Shown in pieces: positions 55,801-63,915 of a stretch of 64,000 nt of DNA (position 1 is its first letter; the number at the start of each line of letters is the position of its first letter). The notes beneath the pieces were generated by a model. The model was not told the origin of the DNA. It saw only the letters and a list, made by a program, of their open reading frames with translations, and ran no database searches. The DNA is from a virus. The translations under genes were made by a program, and so were the position numbers. The stretch spans positions 1 to 64,000 of IMG/VR virus record IMGVR_UViG_3300018933_000001. One strand, 5' to 3'.

Positions 55801-56106
55801 ATGAATAGAAAGACATTACCAAGATTTCTCAACAGACGGAAAATAGTAATAGAAGCTTTAGTTAAGGCTAGGGGTAATGGGGGTAACTCAGGAGATATAT
55901 TATACAATCCTAAATCTCTAGTTATAAGTAATAAGTTGTTTAAAAACTCTCCTTCATCTATCATTTCTACTGGTGATAAACCTAAGAACTACAAATATTC
56001 TAGTAAATCCAGAGGTAATAAGAAGTTAGGAGATAAAGCCAGAGACATTTATGAAGATGATTGGGATAAACTAGAAACACCTTCTATTAAGAAAAGGAGA
56101 TATTAA
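55801..56106 (+). CDS. Small basic hypothetical protein
   Basis: A 101-residue protein, basic at both ends (MNRKTLPRFLNRRKIVIEAL, ending SIKKRRY), Ser/Gly/Asn-rich in the middle. TAAGGAGACTACT precedes the ATG. It overlaps the next start by one base. No known family. Confidence 0.55.
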   Translation: MNRKTLPRFLNRRKIVIEALVKARGNGGNSGDILYNPKSLVISNKLFKNSPSSIISTGDKPKNYKYSSKSRGNKKLGDKARDIYEDDWDKLETPSIKKRRY

Positions 56107-56264
56107 TGAAGAAAGTAATACCTCAAAAAGTAGCTAATAAGGTTTATATCTTACTCCAACCAAAGAATCAGAGAAGATTAGGAATAGCAAATAATTGGAT
56201 AGAAGAGAAAGCTTATAAATCTGGAACTACTGAACTATCTAATAGGTTATACAAAATTCAGTAG
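56106..56264 (+). CDS. Small basic hypothetical protein
   Basis: A 52-residue basic protein (MKKVIPQKVANKVYILLQPK, IANNWIEEKAYKSGTTELSN). Coupled to the previous gene by a one-base overlap (TAATG). No known family. Confidence 0.5.
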   Translation: MKKVIPQKVANKVYILLQPKNQRRLGIANNWIEEKAYKSGTTELSNRLYKIQ

Positions 56265-56360
56265 GTTTTCTTTCTTTAGTAGATAAGAGGCATAAACCAC
56301 AAGTTGACCTAAAACGTCATAAACTCAATAAGCTATTAATCCAGTCACAAGAGAAACTAA

Positions 56361-56834
56361 ATGATTATCTACAAGAGAAATAAAAGTATTTTTGATAGTT
56401 CTGCTGCTTTTTTGGTTAACCCAGTTAATACTAAAGGAGTTAGTGGAGCTGGATTAGCCTTGGAAATGAAAAAGAAGTTTCCAGAGAACTTCAAATATTA
56501 CCATGAGTATTGTTCTAAGTCTTCTCCAAAAGGAGGGGATTTGATTTGGTATATTCCAGAAGCTTCTCAAGTAATTAACGGTGAACGTGCAATCATTAAC
56601 TTTTGTACTAAGGAAGATTGGAAGAAACCTTCTAAATTGGAATGGATTGAGAAAGGTATTAAACAGATAATTAGTATATTTGAAGAGAAATATCTTGATG
56701 GCAAATATCCAACTCCATTATTATCTCTACCAATGTTGGGATGTGGAAAAGGAGGATTAGAAGTAGATAAAGTTTTGGGTGTATTTACTAATGAATTTAA
56801 AAGTTGTAAATATGATGTGGAGATTTATTTATGA
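56361..56834 (+). CDS. Macro-domain protein, DarG-like
   Basis: A 157-residue macro domain: AFLVNPVNTKGVSGAGLALE (ADP-ribose pocket), FPENFKYYHEYC, IINFCTKEDWKKPSKLEWIE (a block like that of DarG, NFPTK.HW...S.LE.IE.GL), and SLPMLGCGKGGLE. It should bind ADP-ribose and remove it from DNA or protein. Because DarT toxins ADP-ribosylate phage DNA, a counter-DarT role is plausible. It is coupled to the WLExK family gene. Confidence 0.82.
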   Translation: MIIYKRNKSIFDSSAAFLVNPVNTKGVSGAGLALEMKKKFPENFKYYHEYCSKSSPKGGDLIWYIPEASQVINGERAIINFCTKEDWKKPSKLEWIEKGIKQIISIFEEKYLDGKYPTPLLSLPMLGCGKGGLEVDKVLGVFTNEFKSCKYDVEIYL

Positions 56835-57199
56835 TGACTATTTATCCTTTAACTTTTGTAGAATTTAAAACCTGGTTAGAGTCTAAGAAAGAAGATGCGA
56901 TAGTAGGAAGAATAAAAGATGGAAATCGCTGTCCAATAGCTAGAGCTTTAAAAGAAAACAATAGATTAAGATTAGTTTTCGTAGATGATATTGATACTCA
57001 GATTAGTTATGAAAGAATAATAAATCCACTTTGGGTACATTATTTCACAAGAGGAGTAGACTCTAATTGGCAAACTGAAAAAGTAGTAACAGCTAAGAAA
57101 GCGTTAGAAGTTCTTAACAACCTCTATATTTGTACAGTTTGCAATCAATATAACCCAGAAGGAACTAACTGCGGAAAGAAAGATAATTGTCCTTGGTAG
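56831..57199 (+). CDS. WLExK family protein 1 with C-terminal zinc ribbon
   Basis: A 122-residue protein. The first about 95 residues carry the family pattern FVEFKTWLESKKEDAIVG, RCPIARALKENN, NPLWVHYFTRG and VTAKKALEVLNNL; the end has CTVCNQYNPEGTNCGKKDNC, a probable zinc ribbon. It overlaps the macro-domain gene by four bases. Function unknown. Confidence 0.65.
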   Translation: MMTIYPLTFVEFKTWLESKKEDAIVGRIKDGNRCPIARALKENNRLRLVFVDDIDTQISYERIINPLWVHYFTRGVDSNWQTEKVVTAKKALEVLNNLYICTVCNQYNPEGTNCGKKDNCPW

Positions 57200-57219
57200 C
57201 TAATAAAGAGGTAGAGTAG

Positions 57220-57618
57220 ATGGGTATTTCAACTACAGGATTTGTATTAACCGAGAATAAGGATGTCTTTGCAGTATTAACTACGATTGAAGATACTTTA
57301 ATTGAATTGGTAAAGAAGTATTCTACCGGAGAGATTATATTTCTAGATAAGACAAGTAGATTTCCAAAAATTGTATGTAGTCCTCGTTCTATATCTTTTC
57401 ATATCCATTTTAAAGTTAATGATGAAAATAGAATACTCGGTGTCTACTTTGATTGCGATTGTGATTACAAAGAATATGGAGATTCTAAGATTATCTGGAA
57501 CGTTACTAAGTGGGGGATGGCTGAAGAAATAATACTAGCTGTCTGTAAAGCTATGAAACAATACGGTCAAGTCTTTTACGAAGCTAATGATTGTGATGGT
57601 GAAGTAGTAGAAGTTTAA
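57220..57618 (+). CDS. Hypothetical protein
   Basis: A 132-residue protein with an aromatic, acidic middle (LGVYFDCDCDYKEYGDSKII). The run of Cys and Asp residues may bind metal. No known family. GAGGTAGAGTAG precedes the ATG. Confidence 0.5.
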   Translation: MGISTTGFVLTENKDVFAVLTTIEDTLIELVKKYSTGEIIFLDKTSRFPKIVCSPRSISFHIHFKVNDENRILGVYFDCDCDYKEYGDSKIIWNVTKWGMAEEIILAVCKAMKQYGQVFYEANDCDGEVVEV

Positions 57619-57630
57619 GGTTGGTTAATC

Positions 57631-57897
57631 ATGAAATATTCACTAGACTTTACTGATTTAGACCAAATGAAGAAGTGGTTAGATGAAATTCAAGAAGATA
57701 TAGAGTGGACGGGAAAGATATGGACTGCTACTACTCTTGAAGCGTTAATGAAGTACAAGGAGTATTTTGAAGTAAACGTGTCTGTAGATGATACTCAGGA
57801 CTTATTTCACTTACGTCAGATAAATGATTTAGTTCTTGCTTACACACAGCGACTTATTGAGTTTACTTTAGGTAAAATAGCAGATTTACCTAGCTAA
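57631..57897 (+). CDS. Hypothetical protein
   Basis: An 88-residue acidic, helical protein (MKYSLDFTDLDQMKKWLDEI, YTQRLIEFTLGKIADLPS). No known family. Confidence 0.5.
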   Translation: MKYSLDFTDLDQMKKWLDEIQEDIEWTGKIWTATTLEALMKYKEYFEVNVSVDDTQDLFHLRQINDLVLAYTQRLIEFTLGKIADLPS

Positions 57898-57967
57898 TTA
57901 AGAAACTAAGAGTGCTTGTATTGGAGAACTGATATGAGCATTTCTTTTTATTATGGAGATTATTAAT

Positions 57968-58831
57968 ATGACTTATATTAGTGAGAAAGAGTCAGAACAG
58001 TGGTATCAAATATCTAGGAAAGAGTTTAGAGCTTGGCTGGAGTCTAAAGAGGATAATGTAATAGTCGGTCAAAGTATTGTTTACGGGAATGACCCAATTG
58101 CAACAGCTATCAATGAAAAAGAAAATGAATGGGAAACAGCAATAATAGACTCAGAAATGAGTATGACAACCTTTGATGGATGGATGAAAGTGGATAATCC
58201 TCGTTGGATAAATAGATTTATAGAAAAGATAGACAGAGACACTTTAGGAGATGAACCTGTAAATATTACAGCTAAACAAGCATTAAAAGTGCTAACTGAA
58301 GTAGAGGAGGAGCGAGGGAAAACTATAGATACAGAACGTCTCCAAGAAATTGAGAAAGCTAAAGGAATGTTTCTAACAGATTCTTATAATATGTCTGTTG
58401 GAGAACTACTTTCTTTACACGCAGATGGGGGGTTAACTCTTTCTAGCAATAATGTTTATAACTCAATTAGTTATCTCTCAGTTACTCAGCAAAATGAGTT
58501 TATAGAATCTATTTTTCTAGGTTTACCTTCTCAACCATTATTTGTGAAACAAGATAGTAACGGGAAATGGAAAGTATTATCTGGAAGTTGGATGCTAAAA
58601 ACCGTTCTAAACTTCTTAGATAAAAATGAAGGGGGTAGATTAGTGTTAAGAGCTACCGACTTACTACCTTGTTTATACGGTTTAACCTGGGATGATTTAT
58701 CAGATAGAGAGAGGTTTCAGTTTAAGAGATACAGGTTTCAAGTTCATATCTTAGCTGAGAACACAGAAGATAGGTATTTGAGAGATAGAGTACAGTCAAT
58801 TTTTTGGAGGTATAGCTCTTATGATTATTAA
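57968..58831 (+). CDS. WLExK family protein 2 fused to DUF262-like domain
   Basis: A 287-residue protein. Residues about 10-105 match the WLExK family (SRKEFRAWLESKEDNVIVG, NDPIATAINE, RWINRFIEKI, ITAKQALKVL), but the CPIA Cys is Asp. Residues about 135-285 look DUF262-like (FIESIFLGLPSQPLFVKQDS, GSWMLKTVLNFLD, YRFQVHILAE). It links the family to the DNA-targeting nuclease or adaptor domain. ATG 57968 has ATGGAGATTATTAA upstream; 57953 is an alternative. Confidence 0.65.
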   Translation: MTYISEKESEQWYQISRKEFRAWLESKEDNVIVGQSIVYGNDPIATAINEKENEWETAIIDSEMSMTTFDGWMKVDNPRWINRFIEKIDRDTLGDEPVNITAKQALKVLTEVEEERGKTIDTERLQEIEKAKGMFLTDSYNMSVGELLSLHADGGLTLSSNNVYNSISYLSVTQQNEFIESIFLGLPSQPLFVKQDSNGKWKVLSGSWMLKTVLNFLDKNEGGRLVLRATDLLPCLYGLTWDDLSDRERFQFKRYRFQVHILAENTEDRYLRDRVQSIFWRYSSYDY

Positions 58832-58849
58832 CTTTAGGAGGTTACTGAG

Positions 58850-59194
58850 ATGACAGAATATCAAATAGACATTAACGAATTCAGAGCCTGGTTAGAAACT
58901 AAAAATAATGACGATGTAGTAGGAGTTATAAAGCTATGTCGCTCATGCCCGATAGCTAATTTTTTAGAAGAGACTCAAAAAATTACTAATGTACTCATTT
59001 CCCCTTGGGGGATAGAGGTAGTAGAACCCGTGATTAAGCTAAAAAGAAAAGTTACAAGTTTCAATCATACTCCTTGGGTAGCAAAGTTTATAGAAAAAAT
59101 TGACGCTATAGATGCAGCTTTTACCCCAGTAGTTGCAAAACAAGCATTAGAAGTATTAGAGGAAGTAGAAGGGAAACATGACTTACTTAACTAG
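58850..59194 (+). CDS. WLExK family protein 3
   Basis: A 114-residue protein containing only the family domain: DINEFRAWLETKNNDDVVGV, CRSCPIANFLEETQ, TPWVAKFIEKID, VAKQALEVLEEVEG. TTTAGGAGGTTACTGAG precedes the ATG. Its end overlaps the SUKH gene by 17 bases. Function unknown. Confidence 0.7.
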   Translation: MTEYQIDINEFRAWLETKNNDDVVGVIKLCRSCPIANFLEETQKITNVLISPWGIEVVEPVIKLKRKVTSFNHTPWVAKFIEKIDAIDAAFTPVVAKQALEVLEEVEGKHDLLN

Positions 59195-59636
59195 AACTAA
59201 ACATTTGTTACGCGACTTAGAAGTAGTAGAATGTTCTATTCCAGAGATAGTAGATTTAGAGAAAGAGCTAAATATCTTTCTTCCAGAAGCTTATCGGGAA
59301 TTTCTGCTATGGATGGGTAAAGATACTGGTAAATTTCTACAAGGTTCAGAAGTTACTTACAAACATTTAGTCAAAATTCAAAGTTGGTCTAATGAGCTGT
59401 TAGAAGAAAGAAAATTACCACTTTTACCTACAGATGCTTTTGTTTTCTACATTCATGGAGGTTATCAATTTGCTTACTTTCTACTAAATGGAGAGGATGA
59501 CCCTAAAGTTTACTTCTTTGATGAGTGTATAACTAAAGGAGTTGAGTTACTAAGAGAATCTTACTCTGAATGGTTAACTACTGAAGCTGAAATCTTTTGT
59601 CAGTATCAAAGAGCTGAAAATTATGAAGAGAATTAA
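59178..59636 (+). CDS. SMI1/KNR4 (SUKH) family protein
   Basis: A 152-residue protein with a SUKH signature: CSIPEIVDLEKELNIFLPEA followed by YREFLLWMG and a central VFYIHGGYQFAYFLL strand pair. SUKH proteins often act as immunity proteins against toxins in bacteria and viruses. In a phage it may neutralise a host toxin; no partner is visible. Confidence 0.78.
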   Translation: MTYLTRTKHLLRDLEVVECSIPEIVDLEKELNIFLPEAYREFLLWMGKDTGKFLQGSEVTYKHLVKIQSWSNELLEERKLPLLPTDAFVFYIHGGYQFAYFLLNGEDDPKVYFFDECITKGVELLRESYSEWLTTEAEIFCQYQRAENYEEN

Positions 59637-59973
59637 GTTATCTATTTCTGGTGATTCTGGTAATATTCCTGTTAGTGGGAGTCCTTTTTGGAGATACTCT
59701 TTAAATCTTAGTTGGGAAGAAGTTATTGGAGTTTTAGGTTTAGATGACAGTCTCATATCTAGACTCAAAAACTGGAAAGATAGTGTATTACAAGCTGACA
59801 ATCTTTATAGTTGGGAAGGTAAACGAGAAGAATTAGTTAAATGTGAAATAGAAGGTTTAGCTATTTTACTAGAACTAAGAAAAAAATTACCTGATTATCA
59901 GATTACTTATTCTAGTAATTTTAATAGTTATAATTGTGTACTCAATGAGGAGCAAGTTGATGACAGTTACTAA
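59623..59973 (+). CDS. Family G paralogue 1, hypothetical
   Basis: A 116-residue protein (MKRIKLSISGDSGNIPVSGS, LGLDDSLISRLKNWKDSVLQ, GLAILLELRKKLPDYQITYS). The last two blocks match the next gene. It overlaps both neighbours. Function unknown. Confidence 0.6.
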   Translation: MKRIKLSISGDSGNIPVSGSPFWRYSLNLSWEEVIGVLGLDDSLISRLKNWKDSVLQADNLYSWEGKREELVKCEIEGLAILLELRKKLPDYQITYSSNFNSYNCVLNEEQVDDSY

Positions 59974-60328
59974 AAAACTTATACTATCTCCTGAGTATAA
60001 ATGTCTTAGTCCAGTTTGGGAAGATAAAGAAACAGAAAAGAGAAATTTTGAATTTGAGGAGTTGTTTGATTTAGGGATAGATGGTTGTGTTATTTCTAAA
60101 CTACGGACTTGGCAAAATATGTCTAACTCTGTTTTTGAGAAAATAAAAAACTGTTCTTTTACCGAGAGATTCTACACAAAAGAAGAGGCACTAGAATTTG
60201 ATAAGTTAGGGATAACTATTCTACTAGAACTAAGAGAACAACTACCTAACTGCTTAATTAGTTACTACAGCTCTTTTTTCAAGCAAAGAATTATTTTAGG
60301 AGGTTCAGATGTCTACTACTATCACTGA
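59960..60328 (+). CDS. Family G paralogue 2, hypothetical
   Basis: A 122-residue protein sharing LGIDGCVISKLRTWQNMSNS and GITILLELREQLPNCLISYY with its neighbour. ATG 59960 has GAGGAGCAAGTTG upstream and is preferred over 59936. Function unknown. Confidence 0.6.
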   Translation: MTVTKKLILSPEYKCLSPVWEDKETEKRNFEFEELFDLGIDGCVISKLRTWQNMSNSVFEKIKNCSFTERFYTKEEALEFDKLGITILLELREQLPNCLISYYSSFFKQRIILGGSDVYYYH

Positions 60329-60728
60329 AGTTCAACAAGCACTAATCAAGTCACAAGTGACTCAGCAGTATTGGGTAGATGGAGGTTGGGAAGCTTTATC
60401 CAATCAACTAGAAGAAGAACTAGCAAAGGAGAACCAGATAGTAGACGTGTATCCTTATGTTGAGATAGATATTAGTGTAGATATAACCATTGTTCTTCCT
60501 GATAAAGTTTACAGGGTTCCACTAGAGGATGTTTCTAATATTCATGTTAACGACTCTTTAGTTATTAGCGTTGAGGATTTATATCCGGATTGGGAAGAAA
60601 GAGTTAGAGCAAAAATCGAGAAGAGTTCAATAGGTATTAGAAAGATGAGTATAGATAGGGTGTTTATTGTAACTTCTTTTCTTGGTACTGATGATAAAGT
60701 TCGTATTCTGAAAGAGAAGGTAAAGTAG
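60309..60728 (+). CDS. Hypothetical protein
   Basis: A 139-residue protein: a helical N-terminus (TTITEVQQALIKSQVTQQYW) and a beta-rich second half (VEIDISVDITIVLPDKVYRV). TTAGGAGGTTCAG precedes the ATG. No known family. Confidence 0.55.
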   Translation: MSTTITEVQQALIKSQVTQQYWVDGGWEALSNQLEEELAKENQIVDVYPYVEIDISVDITIVLPDKVYRVPLEDVSNIHVNDSLVISVEDLYPDWEERVRAKIEKSSIGIRKMSIDRVFIVTSFLGTDDKVRILKEKVK

Positions 60729-60769
60729 TAAGGTGCATCTATTCAAGTAAGCTAAGTAGAGGACTTCTC

Positions 60770-61138
60770 ATGAACATCATAAGAGTTGAGTATAGATTCC
60801 TTCGACTATCTGCTAATCTACTTGCTTTAGTAGAGTTACTACCAGGATGTAATATTCCTCAACCTACTACTTGTCTTTATCCTGAATTTCCTTATTTGAC
60901 AGATAGTAGAAAATCCAAAGCTAACAACATCTTTGAGAATCTAGAAGAGTGGATAGAAGACCAAAGTTTAGCTCTAGAATTGGCAGTAGAAGAAGCTAAG
61001 AGAAAATCAATAATAGAGTTTAACTGCAATCATCCAGAATATAGAGAAGTTTGTCTTTGGGTTTATCGTGACCCATTAGTATATTGGGATGAGTATTGCC
61101 CGATATTTGACAATGAGTTTAATTATGTATTAAGGTAA
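60770..61138 (+). CDS. Hypothetical protein
   Basis: A 122-residue protein with a hydrophobic start (FLRLSANLLALVELLPGCNI) and a Trp/Tyr/Cys-rich end (REVCLWVYRDPLVYWDEYCP). No known family. Confidence 0.5.
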   Translation: MNIIRVEYRFLRLSANLLALVELLPGCNIPQPTTCLYPEFPYLTDSRKSKANNIFENLEEWIEDQSLALELAVEEAKRKSIIEFNCNHPEYREVCLWVYRDPLVYWDEYCPIFDNEFNYVLR

Positions 61139-61140
61139 GA

Positions 61141-61404
61141 GTGATGGACTTAGCTAAAGAATTTGCACGAGCTATTAGAGTAATTAAAGAACAGACTAAA
61201 GAACAGGACAGAAAAGCAATAGAGGATTGGATTACTAACTGTTCAAAAGAAGATTTACCTGAGTTAAAGAGGCAGGCACTACAACTATTTAAAGCTTACA
61301 ATCATCAACAAGCAATGTTAGAGATTTCCATGATGCAGAATTTGATAGGTACTTATCCTCCACAGGATTCTACTATCTCTTTTCCAATTATTGAAGAAGA
61401 ATAA
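61141..61404 (+). CDS. Hypothetical helical protein
   Basis: An 87-residue helical protein (AKEFARAIRVIKEQTKEQDR, ELKRQALQLFKAYNHQQAML). GTG 61141 or ATG 61144 could start it. A terminator-like hairpin follows. No known family. Confidence 0.55.
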   Translation: MMDLAKEFARAIRVIKEQTKEQDRKAIEDWITNCSKEDLPELKRQALQLFKAYNHQQAMLEISMMQNLIGTYPPQDSTISFPIIEEE

Positions 61405-61421
61405 TCACGTAGGTCAAACTC

Positions 61422-61456
61422 TGCTACCTGGTTAACCTTAAAAGTAGCAACTTTTT
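61422..61456 (+). terminator. Candidate terminator
   Basis: TGCTAC (61422-61427) pairs with GTAGCA (61444-61449), followed by ACTTTTTC. The loop of 16 bases is long for a terminator. Confidence 0.4.
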
Positions 61457-61477
61457 CAACCAATAGGAGTCCTCATC

Positions 61478-62146
61478 ATGAGTCACTATAGCATCTTGGC
61501 AATCTTCAATGAAGGTAATTTAAATGAAGTTGAAACAGTTCTCAACCAACTAACTCTATTGAGACAAGGGGAAAAAAACTCTTTGATTAAGGCAGTTGAA
61601 GATTATCACTTCCTTAAGTCATTAGCAGTAAGAGGGTTTACTCAGCAAATTGTACTCTTCCTACTTAACCCCGATTCTATTAGTTCTGAAGAAGTTGTAG
61701 AACAGTTTCTATCGAGGCTAGAAATTTGGTTGATGATAGTAGAAAGTAAAGATGAGCAACGGAAATACGCAGAAATTGTCAATCGGTACCGAGATATTGT
61801 CTACTGTTTTAATGATGATGAGATTCTAGCTTTACGTTTCAGCTTACTAGATGTTCTTCGAGAGTTAGAAGAGTCTAAAGCTGCTAAGAAAGAAAAGAAA
61901 AGACATGATTTGTGGGAAAGGTACAATTTCTTAACTCAGTTTGAAGCACCTATGCAGTCTCAACCTGGTTATGAAGCTTATGAAACAGTAATGGAAGAAT
62001 ATGGTAAGCTCTTTGATTTAGAAAGTCAAGTTCCAAACATAAAAGGAACTATGAGCGAAGAACAACCTGACTTTATTGAAGCTTTCATGGGTACTTGGAA
62101 AATACCTGAAGGTTATGTAAGCCCTGTTCTCTATCAAGATAACTAA
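61478..62146 (+). CDS. Hypothetical protein
   Basis: A 222-residue, strongly helical protein (EVETVLNQLTLLRQGEKNSL, VEQFLSRLEIWLMIVESKDE) with a charged coiled-coil-like middle. ATAGGAGTCCTCATC precedes the ATG. A terminator follows. No known family. Confidence 0.55.
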   Translation: MSHYSILAIFNEGNLNEVETVLNQLTLLRQGEKNSLIKAVEDYHFLKSLAVRGFTQQIVLFLLNPDSISSEEVVEQFLSRLEIWLMIVESKDEQRKYAEIVNRYRDIVYCFNDDEILALRFSLLDVLRELEESKAAKKEKKRHDLWERYNFLTQFEAPMQSQPGYEAYETVMEEYGKLFDLESQVPNIKGTMSEEQPDFIEAFMGTWKIPEGYVSPVLYQDN

Positions 62147-62155
62147 AAAGATAAG

Positions 62156-62186
62156 AAGGCTTAGTAGATGTCTGCTAGGTCTTTTT
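62156..62186 (+). terminator. Strong intrinsic terminator
   Basis: GGCTTAGTAG (62158-62167) pairs with CTGCTAGGTC (62072-type arm at 62172-62181) as a 10-bp stem with three wobbles and an ATGT loop, followed by TTTTT. Confidence 0.75.
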
Positions 62187-62227
62187 GCTGTCTTGGTGTA
62201 TCTACTTTTTAACTCCGGAGGAAAAAC

Positions 62228-62953
62228 ATGGTCAGCTTTGGATTTTACCACAAACCTACAGTTATCAGTCAAGAAGAGTTTAGGATTCTTTCATCTATTG
62301 GATTAGAGGAAGATGGGGCTATCTCTAACAACTATGTACCTCAAGATGATTATTTCATGTTCTTAGGAAGAGAAGTAGGTACTAAACAAGGTCTACGTAC
62401 TGAAAAGCAAATACTTAATGCTTGTAGATTGCTTCAAGTAGATAAGGTACTGAGAACACCTAAAAACTCAATACTAAGACTCCGACTCCGAGCTAATCTA
62501 GTAGTTCAAATAGGAGATAGTGTAGTCTACTTTCAGACTAAAGCAGGGGAAGTAGCAGCTAATGAGTATGTAAATAATTGTGTAGGTAGAAAGGTAGGAA
62601 TCTATCATCGCCGAGACAATAAGGAGGATAAACCAGAAGGCATTGAAGACTGTTACTTAGCGCCGGGAGTAATTTACCTCAACACTACTTATGGAGAAGA
62701 TACTTTAGCTCTATTTCTTTCAGAGTTATCTACTTGGCTCAAATGTCCTGTAAAAAAAGAATATCGAGAGTTATTAGCTTACTTAAGGACTAAAGCTACT
62801 AAGAAACATATCACTTCTCAAGCACTAGAGTCTATCTTTGGTAGAAAAGTGATGGAAAGAGTTTCTACTTTGAATGTTTTTTATCCAATAGAAATGGGAG
62901 GTGGTTATGTCAGACTCAACTCAGAAACCCAGATGCAACCAAACTACAGATAA
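62228..62953 (+). CDS. Hypothetical protein
   Basis: A 241-residue protein (MVSFGFYHKPTVISQEEFRI, LRLRLRANLVVQIGDSVVYF). Alpha-beta, basic middle, with a helical end. CCGGAGGAAAAAC precedes the ATG. The next gene starts inside its 3' end. No known family. Confidence 0.55.
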   Translation: MVSFGFYHKPTVISQEEFRILSSIGLEEDGAISNNYVPQDDYFMFLGREVGTKQGLRTEKQILNACRLLQVDKVLRTPKNSILRLRLRANLVVQIGDSVVYFQTKAGEVAANEYVNNCVGRKVGIYHRRDNKEDKPEGIEDCYLAPGVIYLNTTYGEDTLALFLSELSTWLKCPVKKEYRELLAYLRTKATKKHITSQALESIFGRKVMERVSTLNVFYPIEMGGGYVRLNSETQMQPNYR

Positions 62954-63071
62954 GGATATCGTGATTCTTGTCCTAAATGGCAAAACTCAAAAGCCTTGTA
63001 GTAGAGATGAAGCTTTAACTACTGTGGCTAATTTAGATGACCAAACAACTACTTGGAGCATAATCTCATGA
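62907..63071 (+). CDS. Small hypothetical protein overlapping two genes
   Basis: A 54-residue protein (MSDSTQKPRCNQTTDKDIVI, TVANLDDQTTTWSIIS) read in another frame from inside the previous gene, with GGGAGGTGGTT just upstream. Its TGA overlaps the next ATG. No known family. Confidence 0.55.
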   Translation: MSDSTQKPRCNQTTDKDIVILVLNGKTQKPCSRDEALTTVANLDDQTTTWSIIS

Positions 63072-63601
63072 CTGTTACTACTTTGACCGTTTTACCGTAT
63101 ATTTTCCCAATCGTTGAATTAGCTATTTCTGATAGACAAACAGATGTAGTAGAAAGAAACAATCTACTTGAAGACTTCCTTCTCTCTAAATTTGACGAGA
63201 TGAAAGAGCTACCTGAGTCATTCAACATTAATGATTTAGCTACTTACTGTTTTGGGAATCAGTATCAAGCCAGTTATCTGCAAGTACGAAACTTCATTAT
63301 CCGAACTAAAGAAGATTTGAAGATTTGTAATAAGGATGTTTTATCTACTGGACTTGCATTAGTATTCGATGAAGGTCTTGAGCTAAAAGAAGCTTGTAAG
63401 AAAGTTCATAAACATTACCGTTCAGGAGGAGCTTATCTCTTTAGTAGAAAGTTTCTGTTCATGCTTTTACTAACTAAGTCTGTTGATTTTCGGATGTTCA
63501 TTCGTAATATTCTAGATGATGAGGGAAAACAAGTCTATGATGTTCCTCATAATTTAGAGGAAAAGTACAACCGAATCACTGATGCAATGTTAGCTGCTTA
63601 G
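63068..63601 (+). CDS. Hypothetical helical protein
   Basis: A 177-residue helical protein (TVLPYIFPIVELAISDRQTD, LLEDFLLSKFDEMKELPESF, ending YNRITDAMLAA). ATG 63068 overlaps the upstream stop and is preferred over 63053. No known family. Confidence 0.55.
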   Translation: MTVTTLTVLPYIFPIVELAISDRQTDVVERNNLLEDFLLSKFDEMKELPESFNINDLATYCFGNQYQASYLQVRNFIIRTKEDLKICNKDVLSTGLALVFDEGLELKEACKKVHKHYRSGGAYLFSRKFLFMLLLTKSVDFRMFIRNILDDEGKQVYDVPHNLEEKYNRITDAMLAA

Positions 63602-63615
63602 TAGTAATCTAATCT

Positions 63616-63643
63616 TAGGAGGTGGGATAAAACTCATCTCCTA
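63616..63643 (+). promoter_or_regulatory. Hairpin burying an AGGAGGTG sequence
   Basis: TAGGAGGTG (63616-63624) pairs with CATCTCCTA (63635-63643) as a 9-bp stem. A perfect Shine-Dalgarno-like core is inside the stem, and the ATG at 63658 has no other Shine-Dalgarno, so the stem could gate expression or protect the message. Confidence 0.45.
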
Positions 63644-63657
63644 CACTTATTTAACTT

Positions 63658-63915
63658 ATGGAAGAAGAAAAGCTTCACGTTTACTTAATGGCTATGGGGT
63701 TATTAAAAGCTAATAGTCATCTAAGTAGAAAACAATTAGAACTTCTACTAAAAACTGATTCTGATAAATATAGTTTAATGTTCTTTCCTACTGAACCAGG
63801 AATAGACAATCAAGTAAATGCTAGAGTTACTCATATCCAAGATATATTTCTAGCTTATCAAATCTGCTATACTCATTTGCTTTCCTTATATGAAAGACCT
63901 ATTACCTCTATCTGA
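63658..63915 (+). CDS. Hypothetical protein
   Basis: An 85-residue helical protein (MEEEKLHVYLMAMGLLKANS, HLSRKQLELLLKTDSDKYSL). There is no Shine-Dalgarno at normal distance. It overlaps the last gene of the window. No known family. Confidence 0.5.
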   Translation: MEEEKLHVYLMAMGLLKANSHLSRKQLELLLKTDSDKYSLMFFPTEPGIDNQVNARVTHIQDIFLAYQICYTHLLSLYERPITSI

